From contig NZ_LR733284.1 of the NCBI RefSeq assembly GCF_902506375.1, forward strand, positions 727,041 to 791,040: DNA of 64,000 bases, in the 5' to 3' direction. The DNA is from Microbacterium sp. 8M (lineage in GTDB: Bacteria; Actinomycetota; Actinomycetes; Actinomycetales; Microbacteriaceae). Shown here one piece after another: positions 36,531 to 44,669 of this stretch; the stretch's first letter is position 1; every line of letters begins with the position of its first letter. Position numbers and translations under genes: made by a program. A model generated the notes under the pieces. That model was not told where the DNA came from. It saw only the letters and a program-made list of their open reading frames with translations, and did no database searches.

Positions 36531-38030
36531 ATGACGGATATCGCGCGAAGGATCCGCGATGCCGAGGCCGCAGGCGACCACGCCGCGGTCGTCCAGCTGC
36601 TCGCCACCCGTCCGGTCGAGGCCTGGTTCACGCTGCCGGTGGACGAGCTGACCGCGATCATCGTCGGGCTGCCGGCCGAGGCCGTCCGCGCGAGCGCCGA
36701 GGTCGCGCTCGTGGCGCGGATGCTCGCGCCCGAGGGGGCGGAGTCGCTCACCGAGGACAGGGCGCTCTCGCGTTCGCCGCAGCTGCCCTCCCGTCTGCGC
36801 CGCTGGCTCGTCGTGACGGACGCCTGGCATGCACGACTGAACGGCGATGTCGCTCGTGCGTACCAGGTGCTGGTCGAGCTGCCGGAGATCGCGGACGCGA
36901 TCCCCTCGGTGTTCGATCCCACGAACGGCGTCCGGAGCCTGTTCCTCACCGAAGCGGCGGTCACCGCGCTGCTCCTCGGGCGTTTCAAGGAGGCGCTGGG
37001 GCTGTACGGGCGGGTGCTGCGCGTCCCTACGCCGTCGTCCCTGCGGTTCTACCTCCGCCAGGCGCACCTGCGCTCAGCGATCATCCATGCTCTGTACGGC
37101 GATCCGGTGGCCGGTCGGGCGCACCTCACCGAGGCGCTGTCCACACCCCGCACCGCGAGCTGGATGGAAGCGGAACTCGATCCGGAGCAGGCGCTCGCGG
37201 AATGCCTGCTGGACGACCAGGATCCTGCCGGCTCCTTCACCCGGCTGCTGCAGCTCACGTACGGTCCGATGGGGGAGCTGTGGCCGCTGTATCTGCTGGG
37301 GCTGCAGCGGCAGGGCGTGCTCGCCGGGCGTCGAGTCGACGTCCGGGAACGCCTCGAATCGCTGATCGCCGCCGGTGTCGGCACGACGGGCACTGCTCTC
37401 AACTCGTCCGTGCCGCACGTGCTGCTCGCATTGGAGTGCCTGCTCAGCGGCAACGTGCCCGGAGCCAAGCAGGAGATGAAGAAGGTGCAGGACCGCAGCT
37501 GGCCCGCGCTGATCGTCGCCTGCCTGATCGGCATCGCCGCCGGCGCGCCGAAGACGGCGATCCGTGACCTCAACGCGGCGAGGCCGTTGACGAAGGGGCT
37601 GCAGCGGGCGGAACGGCAGCGGCGTCTCGTGCTGGGGCTCGCCCACTACCTCAGCGGCGACAGCGTGTCCGCGATGCGCGCCTTGGACCAGCTCGGCGAG
37701 CTCAACCGCCAGTCGGGCCCGCACGAGATCGCGGTGCTGCGCATTCTCGCCCCGAGCGTGCTGGAACTGGTCGCCGAGCACATCCCCGAGCTGCTGCCGG
37801 AGGCGATGCGAACAGCGCCCCGGGGCGTTCTCGATTCCCCGTCGCTGACCGAGAGCGAACTCGCGGTGCTGGTGCGCCTCGCACAGGGCGAGACGAGGGA
37901 GCAGATCGCGAAGGCCCTGTTCCGCTCGCCGAACACGGTGAAGACCCATCAGGCCTCGCTCTATCGCAAGCTCGGGGTCTCCGCTGCCGCCGACGCCGTG
38001 CGTCGCGCGGTGCAGGCCGGCTACCTCTGA
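36531..38030 (+). CDS. LuxR-type regulator with helical-repeat N-terminus
   Basis: 499 residues. The C-terminal 65 residues are a LuxR HTH: LTESELAVLVRLAQGETREQIAKALFRSPNTVKTHQASLYRKLGV. The long N-terminus is helical with TPR-like spacing (ARAYQVLVELPEIADAI, AALLLGRFKEALGLYGRVLR) as in MalT/LAL-type regulators, but there is no ATPase P-loop. ATG at 36531 follows GGGGATGGG. It lies after the PqqD pair and may control EPS or surface genes. Its HTH is closely similar to that of the LuxR protein at 38525. Confidence 0.85.
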   Translation: MTDIARRIRDAEAAGDHAAVVQLLATRPVEAWFTLPVDELTAIIVGLPAEAVRASAEVALVARMLAPEGAESLTEDRALSRSPQLPSRLRRWLVVTDAWHARLNGDVARAYQVLVELPEIADAIPSVFDPTNGVRSLFLTEAAVTALLLGRFKEALGLYGRVLRVPTPSSLRFYLRQAHLRSAIIHALYGDPVAGRAHLTEALSTPRTASWMEAELDPEQALAECLLDDQDPAGSFTRLLQLTYGPMGELWPLYLLGLQRQGVLAGRRVDVRERLESLIAAGVGTTGTALNSSVPHVLLALECLLSGNVPGAKQEMKKVQDRSWPALIVACLIGIAAGAPKTAIRDLNAARPLTKGLQRAERQRRLVLGLAHYLSGDSVSAMRALDQLGELNRQSGPHEIAVLRILAPSVLELVAEHIPELLPEAMRTAPRGVLDSPSLTESELAVLVRLAQGETREQIAKALFRSPNTVKTHQASLYRKLGVSAAADAVRRAVQAGYL

Positions 38031-38262
38031 TCCGGACGCGGCACGGTGCGACGCGGTGGCTGCTGCGCCGAGCGGCGCGGGTGACGCCGTGGGTGATTTC
38101 TTCTGCCTCCAGCCGTTTCCTCAGATTCCGAGCGTTGAATGGGATTTGTCGGCGACGACCCGAAAGTCGCCGGCGCCGATGTCATCACGTGCGGCCGCGC
38201 CGTCGGCGTGCACGGGTGAGCCCCTGGGGAGGGGATCTGTTGAGGGGAAGCCTGCGTTGCTT
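38031..38262. other. Intergenic region, less GC-rich than neighbours
   Basis: No gene supported. The stretch 38096-38150 is visibly richer in A and T than flanking coding DNA and may hold a promoter. No strong hairpin was seen. Confidence 0.35.
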
Positions 38263-38460
38263 ATGAAGATGAACAGAGACGACCGTCGTGCCCATGAGCG
38301 GGTGCGAGCGGGGGACGACGAGTCCGACCCGGTGGTCGAGGACGAGCAGTCCGACGAGGGCTTCCCTCCGCCGGCGCTCCGGCTCGGTGCCGCGTGGCGC
38401 CTGCCGGTGATCCTGGCCGCCGCCGAGCTGGATGACGAGGACCGCCCCGACGCGTCGTGA
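38263..38460 (+). CDS. Possible 65-residue peptide with a Tat-core-like segment
   Basis: Uncertain gene. The frame from ATG 38263 reads a charged N-terminus (NRDDRRAHERVR), an acidic middle (DDESDPVVEDEQSDEG), then RLGAAWRLPVILAAAEL and an acidic tail. The segment GAAWRLPVILAAA closely matches the signal core GAAWSLPVIAAA of the Tat proteins although no RR directly precedes it. The ribosome site is weak (GAGGGGAAG is 15 bases away). It could be a small secreted or modified peptide, a decayed Tat gene, or chance. No other feature was found in 38461-38524. Confidence 0.3.
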   Translation: MKMNRDDRRAHERVRAGDDESDPVVEDEQSDEGFPPPALRLGAAWRLPVILAAAELDDEDRPDAS

Positions 38461-38524
38461 TGGCGCGTCCCAACCGGCGTCGCGCATCGGACTCCGGGGG
38501 TGTGGGCGTGGCATCGTCGCGTCA

Positions 38525-38932
38525 TCACACCGCCAGAAGGCCGCGATGGATCGCCTCATCAACCGCTGCCGCACGGGTGTTGACGCCGAGCTTGCGGTAG
38601 ACGGACGCGGTCTGCGTGCTCACCGTGTTACGCGACACGAAGAGGCGCTCGGCGATCTGAGCGAGGGTGAGATGCGTGTGCAGATGATTCAGGATCCGCA
38701 GTTCAGCGGGCGTCAGCCCTATGCGTTCGGCGGCGCGTAGGCGCTGGTCGTCGTCGCTCACCTCGACAGCCGTCCGCTCGAGGTTCGCTTCGAGTGCCGC
38801 GAGCGCAGCGTGTGCGTCCGTGAGCTGTCCCTCCTCGATGGCGGCACGCGCGCGGCCGACCCGCTTTCGGGCATCACGGAGGAGCTCAGTCAGGGGCTCC
38901 TGACGCGATCCTCTCGCGATCTCCACGTTCAT
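38525..38932 (-). CDS. Small LuxR-type regulator
   Basis: 135 residues. An N-terminal helix pair (LTELLRDARKRVGRARAAIEEGQLTDAHAALAALEANL) is followed by the HTH LTPAELRILNHLHTHLTLAQIAERLFVSRNTVSTQTASVYRKLGV. No receiver or sensor domain is present, so it may work as a partner or output of another sensor. ATG at 38932 is preferred because an AATACT box precedes it by about 12 bases; ATG further upstream (39016) has no support. It is upstream on the same strand of nothing in the window and lies next to the lipoprotein-Tat-protease operon at 39020-42233. Confidence 0.72.
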   Translation of the reverse strand: MNVEIARGSRQEPLTELLRDARKRVGRARAAIEEGQLTDAHAALAALEANLERTAVEVSDDDQRLRAAERIGLTPAELRILNHLHTHLTLAQIAERLFVSRNTVSTQTASVYRKLGVNTRAAAVDEAIHRGLLAV

Positions 38933-39019
38933 GGTTTGCAGAGTATTGGCGTCGCGCTTCACACAAGGGTCGCGAGGTGTGAAGGCCGTGCACGTCACTC
39001 CCGGAGTCGCGCTCACCGG

Positions 39020-39481
39020 TCAGCGCACCTCCACCGTCACCGTTCCGACGTACGCGCCCGTGGCGACCCGGAGCCGCACCGTCCCCGGACGCGACGCCGT
39101 GAGAGACAGGGCGGTGGCGACACCGGTCGTATCCGTCTGCGCGGCCTCGAAGCCGTCGGCAAACTCCGCAGGCCCCGCCTGCACCTCGAAGGTCACCATC
39201 GCATTCGTCAGCGGCTTGTCGTTCTCCGTCACCCGGACCACGAGCGGGATCCCGTCGCGACCAGGCGTCACCGGGGTGTCAGGTCCGAGGAGGTCGACGC
39301 GGATAGCTGTCGGCGCGCCCGGCGCGGGTGTGGCGACCACCGTGCTGGTCTTGTCAGGGGTCACGGTGGCGGAGGACGCGCCTGCCGCGTGGCCCCGGGA
39401 GGGCGTTGCTGAGCAGGATGTCGTTGTCAGGGCCGCCGCGAGCAGGATGGCGAGAACGGCGAAGAGCGCGGGCCCGCGCAT
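39020..39481 (-). CDS. Secreted lipoprotein with Ig-like (Big-1-type) domain
   Basis: 153 residues. The N-terminal signal has a hydrophobic core (ALFAVLAILLAAALTTTSC) ending in a lipobox-like TTSC, so the mature protein is probably lipid-anchored at Cys23. The rest is a Thr/Pro-rich linker and a beta domain (TAIRVDLLGPDTPVTPGRDGIPLVVRVTENDKPLTNAMVTFEV, then DTTGVATALSLTASRPGTVRLRV) of the bacterial Ig-like group. It follows the Tat gene by a single base and ends the three-gene operon 42233-39020. Function likely surface binding or scaffold. Confidence 0.75.
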   Translation of the reverse strand: MRGPALFAVLAILLAAALTTTSCSATPSRGHAAGASSATVTPDKTSTVVATPAPGAPTAIRVDLLGPDTPVTPGRDGIPLVVRVTENDKPLTNAMVTFEVQAGPAEFADGFEAAQTDTTGVATALSLTASRPGTVRLRVATGAYVGTVTVEVR

Positions 39482-39482
39482 C

Positions 39483-39959
39483 TCAGGCGGCGATGGTGAT
39501 GGAGAGCACCCAGGACTGCGCCCCCACCACGACTGTGACCGAGAACGTGCCGTACGTGCCGAGCGCGTTGAGAATCAGCGTCGCGGCTCCGTTCACGACG
39601 CTCGTGCCGAGACCAGAGGGAGTGACGGTGCCTTCATTGTCGGGGCTCCACTCGGCGATCCCGCCGGCGCCCGTCAGCGAAGACACCAGCCCGTCGGTGA
39701 CGGGGCCGCTCGCATCGGCCACCGAGATGCCCAGCGGCACAGCGTCTCCCGGGGAGACCCCCTCGAAACGCACGCTCAAGGTTCCGGGTGCCACGTCGCC
39801 GCTGGTCACGGAGAGGACCATCGTGCCGGAGGCGGCTGCGAGGGGGAGCGCGGCCGCTGCGGCGATGATCGGCACCGACCAGGCGGTCGCTTGGATCACT
39901 CTGCGGCGCGAGATCTCGCGGGGGCGCGGCATGGTGTCGTCGAGGCGGGGCGATGTCAT
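39483..39959 (-). CDS. Tat-exported surface protein, cysteine-free (Tat protein 5)
   Basis: 158 residues. Three arginines (SRRRVIQ) at about 18-20, then ATAWSVPIIAAAAALPLAAAS. The mature domain of about 115 residues is a beta-rich fold (MVLSVTSGDVAPGTLSVRFEGVSPGDAVPLGISV, ATLILNALGTYGTFSVTVVVG) with no cysteine. It is the middle gene of an operon with a secreted metalloprotease and a lipoprotein. ATG at 39959 is chosen (AAGGA 10 bases upstream); 39986 would lengthen the n-region by nine residues. Divergent from the shared signal only by QATAW in place of KGAAW. Confidence 0.75.
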   Translation of the reverse strand: MTSPRLDDTMPRPREISRRRVIQATAWSVPIIAAAAALPLAAASGTMVLSVTSGDVAPGTLSVRFEGVSPGDAVPLGISVADASGPVTDGLVSSLTGAGGIAEWSPDNEGTVTPSGLGTSVVNGAATLILNALGTYGTFSVTVVVGAQSWVLSITIAA

Positions 39960-39992
39960 GGCTTCAGAGTCCTTCGTTCGCGTCATCGGTGT

Positions 39993-42233
39993 TCAGCGCG
40001 CGTCGTACGTTCCGGTGACGGTCGCGGTCCCCGCGGCACCGGTCAACGTCGCGGACACGGATCCAGCCGGAATGGTCGTCGCATAGGTCTTGATCGTCGC
40101 AGTCACGGTGTCACCGCTGGGAACACCGGTGAACGTCTTCGATCCATACTTCGTCTTGATCTGGACGGATGCGGGCGCGCCCGATTGGTTCCAGGCGATG
40201 ACCGTGAGCACGATCTTGCCGCTGACGACGCTCGAGGTGGCCTGCACGGCGCCCGCCATCGAGGTTGCCGGGGCGTTCACGGTGATCGTCGGCAGCGTCA
40301 CGGTACCGAGCGAAGTCGTTGCGGTGATCCGGATGCTGCCTGGCGTGCTCGACGACACCGCCGGTACCACAGCGATGCCCGCCGCATTGGTGCGCACATG
40401 CACGCTCGTCTCGCCGGCAGCCGTCTGGCCGCCCACGATCGCGAAGGCCACGTCCTCGCCGAGGACGGCATCGCCCGCGACACTCGTCACTTTCACGCCG
40501 AACCCGGACACCGACTCGCCCGTCAGCACGGTCTTCGCCGACCCGAGGGCATCCGCGTGCGCGGCTCCGCCCACGGCCGCCAGGTGCACGGTGGAGGTGG
40601 AGACGAGTGCGCCGCCCATCGCTGTCGCCCGCCAGTCCACGTCGGCGGCTCCCGCGCCGGCCACCGTGAATGGCGTCGAATACGCCTGCCAGGATCCGCC
40701 GGGCAGCCGGTAGTCGACCGGCAGGGCGTCGGCACCCAGCGATGCGCTGAGGGTGATCGTGCGTCCGTCGGTCTTCGCGCCGAGCTGCGGTGCGAGGAAC
40801 GACGCGCTCAGAGTGTACGAGCCGATCGAACCGTAGGCGGCGGCGTAGTTCGAGGTGTCCTTGCGGGTCACCGTGCTCACGTCGCCGAACCCCGTGCCTT
40901 CGACCTGCACGTAGTAGGTGCCGGCGCCAGGCAGCGCGACGCGTCCCGACGCGCTCTCCCCGGTGACGCCCTGTCGGCGGTCTCCTCCGGTCTGGCTCAG
41001 GCCCGGGTCGAATGTGCTGATGACGGTGCCGGAGCCGTCCCGCACCGTCAGTAGCACGTCGAGCATCGACTCAGGCTGTCGCACGGCAGTGCTGACGTCG
41101 AGCACCCCGGTGGCTGGAGCCGTGACCGCGTAGACGTCCTTGTCGCCGTTGCGCTCGATCAGCCCATCCACCGGCGAGCCGGCGGTGAGGGTCGTCGCGG
41201 TGGCGTCGGTGTCGCCGACAGCGTCGGGCTGGTACTGCAGACGGCCGGTGAAGTACGTGTGCTGGTCGACGTAGCGTCTCTGGCTCTCCGGGACGTCGCA
41301 GGAGTCGCCGGAGACCGTGTAGACGTCGACGCCGTCGGTTCCGCAATAGCCGCCGCTGAGGTCGGCGCGGCTGTGGTCGTCACGGTAGAAATAGCTCGTG
41401 TGCGAGTCGTTGACCGAGGCGTCCGTCATGACGGCGAGATCGTCCTGGGTCGGGTTGGTGGCGTTCGGATAGCCGCCGTTCGACCACCGCACCATCGCGA
41501 CGTCGTCGGCAGATCCCATCACCGGTGCCCAGAGGCCGCGGTCGGGCGTGAAGTAGACGTCCTTCTGACCCCCGGCCGCAGAGTCGTCGTAGCCGTGGTG
41601 GGCGAGACCGAGCGTGTGGCCGATCTCATGTGCTGCGACGTCCGCGATCTGCTTGGCGTTGTTCGGCACCATGCCGCCGTTTGTGACCCACACGTAGTTG
41701 TCCGAGGAATCGCCGAAGGTGCCGGAATGGGCGATGCCGTCGGCGTCGTCGGCGTCGTGCATCGTGAGTCCGGTCGCGCCGAGCGACTCAGAGGTGATGA
41801 CGACGACATCTCCGTAGGTGTCGTCGGTCGCGGAATCCCGGCTCAGCGCATCCTTGCTCGGCCGGGTCGTCGTGAACGTCACGTCGAACGGTGAGAACAG
41901 CTCGGCGAGCCGTGCCGCGACCTCGCTGCGCAAGGCTGCGGAATCGCCCTTGGCCTGGTCGAAGTCGATCGGGGTGCCCTTCAGACTCGCGGGGTCGCGG
42001 TCGTCATTCCATGGGGTGCCCGTCAAAGCGCCGCCTTGGAACACGAGCCAGACCGTCTTCTTGGCCCCGGGACGCGTGTCGATTCCTCCGCCGATCGGAT
42101 CTGATTTCGTCGTGATCGCGGGGGCGTTCGGGTCTGGTGCGTATGCCGCATGAACCGGCGACGCGAACCCCAGGAGGGCGACGGTCGCGGCGCAGATCGT
42201 GGCGGCGCGAGCGAGCAGGGGGCGTGACAGCAT
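39993..42233 (-). CDS. Secreted zinc metalloprotease with Ig-like domains
   Basis: 746 residues. A Sec-type signal (LLARAATICAATVALLGFASPVHA) precedes a metzincin-like catalytic domain: HEIGHTLGLAHHGYD (HEXXHXXGXXH, about 200-212) with a Met-turn LWAPVMGSA about 30 residues on. About 330-480 resembles prepeptidase C-terminal/Ca-binding beta domains (DKDVYAVTAPATGVLDVS, ARYYVQVEG-type YYVQVEGTG). The end holds two or more Ig-like repeats (SVSGFGVKVTSVAGDAVLGEDVAFAI; VSGKIVLTVIAWNQSGAPASVQIKTKYG). ATG at 42233 follows GGAG. It leads an operon with a Tat protein and a lipoprotein, which it might process. Exact family (M6, M10, M43-like) is not fixed. Confidence 0.82.
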   Translation of the reverse strand: MLSRPLLARAATICAATVALLGFASPVHAAYAPDPNAPAITTKSDPIGGGIDTRPGAKKTVWLVFQGGALTGTPWNDDRDPASLKGTPIDFDQAKGDSAALRSEVAARLAELFSPFDVTFTTTRPSKDALSRDSATDDTYGDVVVITSESLGATGLTMHDADDADGIAHSGTFGDSSDNYVWVTNGGMVPNNAKQIADVAAHEIGHTLGLAHHGYDDSAAGGQKDVYFTPDRGLWAPVMGSADDVAMVRWSNGGYPNATNPTQDDLAVMTDASVNDSHTSYFYRDDHSRADLSGGYCGTDGVDVYTVSGDSCDVPESQRRYVDQHTYFTGRLQYQPDAVGDTDATATTLTAGSPVDGLIERNGDKDVYAVTAPATGVLDVSTAVRQPESMLDVLLTVRDGSGTVISTFDPGLSQTGGDRRQGVTGESASGRVALPGAGTYYVQVEGTGFGDVSTVTRKDTSNYAAAYGSIGSYTLSASFLAPQLGAKTDGRTITLSASLGADALPVDYRLPGGSWQAYSTPFTVAGAGAADVDWRATAMGGALVSTSTVHLAAVGGAAHADALGSAKTVLTGESVSGFGVKVTSVAGDAVLGEDVAFAIVGGQTAAGETSVHVRTNAAGIAVVPAVSSSTPGSIRITATTSLGTVTLPTITVNAPATSMAGAVQATSSVVSGKIVLTVIAWNQSGAPASVQIKTKYGSKTFTGVPSGDTVTATIKTYATTIPAGSVSATLTGAAGTATVTGTYDAR

Positions 42234-42453
42234 GAGCGTCTCCTGTGGTTCCGAGGCAGAGAGCCCAGGAGCGGGCAAGGCCATCCCCCTGGACCTCACT
42301 CATCGTCATGGAGGGCGTGCCGCGGCCACATCACCTTGATCGGGTGAATCGTCCCATTGCGTCCGCAGGATCACACGGTTGAGGTGATGCGGATGGTGAT
42401 CGGTCTCCGCACACTGAGAATGACGGTTCGACGCTGGGGAAGCTCGACCGTCG

Positions 42454-42509
42454 GCGGCACGTCCCCGCGTGCCGGCCAAGTGCGGCACGTCCCAGTGTGC
42501 CGTCCAAAG
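42454..42509. repeat. Two 28-bp direct repeats, each holding a small palindrome
   Basis: GCGGCACGTCCC starts at 42454 and again at 42482; the 28-base unit is repeated with about four differences. Each copy contains a GGCAC/GTGCC inverted pair. The repeats lie in the shared upstream region between the leftward protease operon (42233) and the rightward AraC gene (42687), as expected for tandem operators. Confidence 0.6.
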
Positions 42510-42530
42510 GCGGCTGAACCAGCCGCTTTT
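42506..42530 (+). terminator. Hairpin followed by TTTT
   Basis: AAAGGCGGCT and AGCCGCTTTT form a 10-bp stem with one G-T pair and a 5-base loop, ending in four T. This looks like an intrinsic terminator or attenuator 157 bases before the AraC gene at 42687. Confidence 0.5.
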
Positions 42531-42535
42531 CGGCT

Positions 42536-42588
42536 CCCGGGTTGCCCGGCGCGCACACAGGTGCGTCCCAGACGCCAGGCAACCCGGG
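42536..42588. repeat. 11-bp inverted repeat with 31-base loop
   Basis: CCCGGGTTGCC (42536-42546) and its complement GGCAACCCGGG (42578-42588) match perfectly, with an inner GGCG/CGCC extension. Together with the direct repeats and hairpin this makes 42454-42588 an unusually structured region. Nothing else is seen in 42234-42686. Confidence 0.7.
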
Positions 42589-42686
42589 GCCAACGCTGCG
42601 CAAAGGCGGGCTCACGCGTGTGTGACACGAGCGCGCCCGGGGAGGTGCGCAGAGGCGCCCGGTGGGGCAGAGGGGGAATCTTGGGG

Positions 42687-43664
42687 ATGCTGGGGAAGGC
42701 GCATGACACTCAGCGGCACGCCGTCGTTTCCGAGGCCGTGGGATGGGATCTCAGGGGAACCCGCGCGACGCGGGTGCTGACGGAGCGTGTCGGCGATGGC
42801 ACGACGTTCGCCGCGCGCACGTGGAGCACGGCGTTGAGCGCGCGATGGCCTGCGTCGCCCGGGAATGAAGGCTGGCGGATGCTCCTCGTGCTCGACGGTG
42901 AAGCTGAGGTCCGCGACCGATTCCGATCCTCGCCGGTGCGAGAAGGGGACCTGCTTCTTGCGAGCGCGGGAACCCTGGATCTCCTCAGCACGAGTCCGGT
43001 GGCTGTGATGTCGGCGGCCGGCCTGTGGACCGGGCGCATCGCGAGGGCGTTCGGCATGGTTTCGGACAGCGGTGCCGGATATCGAATACTGCGCCCCTCG
43101 AGAGTCGCAATCGCCAGCTTTGCCGCGATCGTCAACCAGGGGATCGCGGGCGGGTTGCAACCGGGCCAGAACGGGTTCTCCGATTACTGGCGTGCCGTCG
43201 AGCATGCGGTCGGTTTGCTCGGCCAGTCCGGCGGCAGCTGGATCCCTGAAGGCCTTTCCGCTGCGAACACCGAACTCTATCGGCGGGCGCTGGTCTTCAT
43301 GGAGCGCAACTACCAGCGTGCGGACCTCTCGATCGCTGAGATCGGTGAGGGCGCCTTCGCCTCCGCGTCGAGCCTGTTTCGGGCATTCGGTGCGGCGGGG
43401 ACCACGCCGCTGGGCGTCCTGCGTCACATCCGTCTTGCCGCGGTCGGTGAACTCCTCGACCTGCGCGGGGCCGACATCGACGATGCAGTGCTCGCGAGGA
43501 TGACCGGCTTTTCCTCGGTGCCCTCGATGCTCAGCGCGCTGGGTGCTTCCCGGATGGACGCTTCGCACCGGTTCGTCATGGCAGGATCGCGTGGTTCGGC
43601 CCGGATCGAACATCGCAACACCCATGCTGCTCGAAGGCTTGCGTCGGCGACCGCACGTGCCTGA
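42687..43664 (+). CDS. AraC-like transcriptional regulator
   Basis: 325 residues. N-terminal 190 residues form a sensor-like domain (SARWPASPGNEGWRMLLVLDGEAEVRDRFRSSPVREGDLLLASAG). The C-terminal part holds the HTH pair: RADLSIAEIGEGAFASASSLFRAFGAAGTTPLGVLRHIRL, then AVLARMTGFSSVPSMLSAL. Start ATG 42687 has GGGGGA upstream; other starts are possible in this open frame. It is divergent from the protease-Tat-lipoprotein operon, its likely target. Confidence 0.75.
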   Translation: MLGKAHDTQRHAVVSEAVGWDLRGTRATRVLTERVGDGTTFAARTWSTALSARWPASPGNEGWRMLLVLDGEAEVRDRFRSSPVREGDLLLASAGTLDLLSTSPVAVMSAAGLWTGRIARAFGMVSDSGAGYRILRPSRVAIASFAAIVNQGIAGGLQPGQNGFSDYWRAVEHAVGLLGQSGGSWIPEGLSAANTELYRRALVFMERNYQRADLSIAEIGEGAFASASSLFRAFGAAGTTPLGVLRHIRLAAVGELLDLRGADIDDAVLARMTGFSSVPSMLSALGASRMDASHRFVMAGSRGSARIEHRNTHAARRLASATARA

Positions 43665-43747
43665 CCCGATCGTGCCGTAACCGCAGCACGAGCTTCGCCG
43701 TGAGGCCCTAATCTGGGGGGCCATCGTTCGCAGGAATGGGAGATCCG

Positions 43748-44656
43748 ATGGATGAGTCGATGGGCACAGGAACACGGCGCGGCGGCGCAGAGGTGAACGC
43801 ATTCGCGGCGGCGATCACGTCTGCCCTGTCCCACGCGGGTGTGGGACTCACTGAGCTCCGCGACCGTCTGACGGCGAAGGGCCACCCGATCTCGTTGACG
43901 ACGTTGTCGTACTGGAGGTCGGGTCAGCGCCTTCCCGAACGCCCGTCATCGCTCGAAGCGCTGCCGGCAGTGGAAGCGATACTCGGACTGGCGCCGGGGG
44001 CGCTCGCCCGTCTGGTGCCGGGCTCTGCGGCCCGCCGGATCGGTCATGTCGAGCGATTCGACCGGATCATGGCGCCTCCCGTGATCGAACCGAAGGACGA
44101 GACGACATTCCTCGGAGAGAGCGACGTCTCCCGGGTGTCGACCCAGGTGACCATCGATGTGGGCCGCCACCGCCAGGTCGACAAGTACACCGTCCGCCGG
44201 CTGTTCGTCGCCAATCGCGACGGTGCGGACGGGGTGACCGTCTTCCTCGGCACCGATGAAGAATCAGGCGCGGAAGCGTTCCAATTCCGGGCGATTGCGG
44301 GTTGCACCATTGAGGAGATGGTGCAACCCGCCAAGAACGTCCGTCGTGTGCGGCTGCTGTTTCCGCGCCCTCTGCGGCTCGGTGAATCGGCGCTCACGGA
44401 AGTCGAGATCACGCATTCCGACGAGTACGACCTCGGCCTGGTGGATGACTACTCCATCCTCGCCGAGCAGCGGCTCGAGGAAGCGCTGGTGTGGGTGAAC
44501 TTCGACCCGGAATCGGTGCCGGCCAAATGCTGGATGTACTTCGAGGAGCGCGGGCTCAAGCACGAATGGCCGGTGGATCTGACCGACACCGCCGGCGTGC
44601 ACCAGCGCCAGCGTGACTTCGGGCCCGGAGAGGTCGGCATTCGCTGGGAGTGGTGA
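43748..44656 (+). CDS. Protein with N-terminal helix-turn-helix, unknown C-terminal domain
   Basis: 302 residues. Residues about 16-80 read ITSALSHAGVGLTELRDRLTAKGHPISLTTLSYWRSGQRLPERPSSLEALPAVEAILGL, an XRE-like HTH with the conserved YWRSG turn. The remaining 220 residues are a beta-rich unknown domain (VSTQVTIDVGRHRQVDKYTVRRLFVANRDGADGVTVFLG, then KCWMYFEERGLKHEWPVDLTD). It may be a DNA-binding regulator with a sensing domain. ATG 43748 has GGGAG 5 bases upstream. It lies between two AraC genes and is convergent with the second. Confidence 0.65.
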   Translation: MDESMGTGTRRGGAEVNAFAAAITSALSHAGVGLTELRDRLTAKGHPISLTTLSYWRSGQRLPERPSSLEALPAVEAILGLAPGALARLVPGSAARRIGHVERFDRIMAPPVIEPKDETTFLGESDVSRVSTQVTIDVGRHRQVDKYTVRRLFVANRDGADGVTVFLGTDEESGAEAFQFRAIAGCTIEEMVQPAKNVRRVRLLFPRPLRLGESALTEVEITHSDEYDLGLVDDYSILAEQRLEEALVWVNFDPESVPAKCWMYFEERGLKHEWPVDLTDTAGVHQRQRDFGPGEVGIRWEW

Positions 44657-44669
44657 CGCGAGCGTGCTC

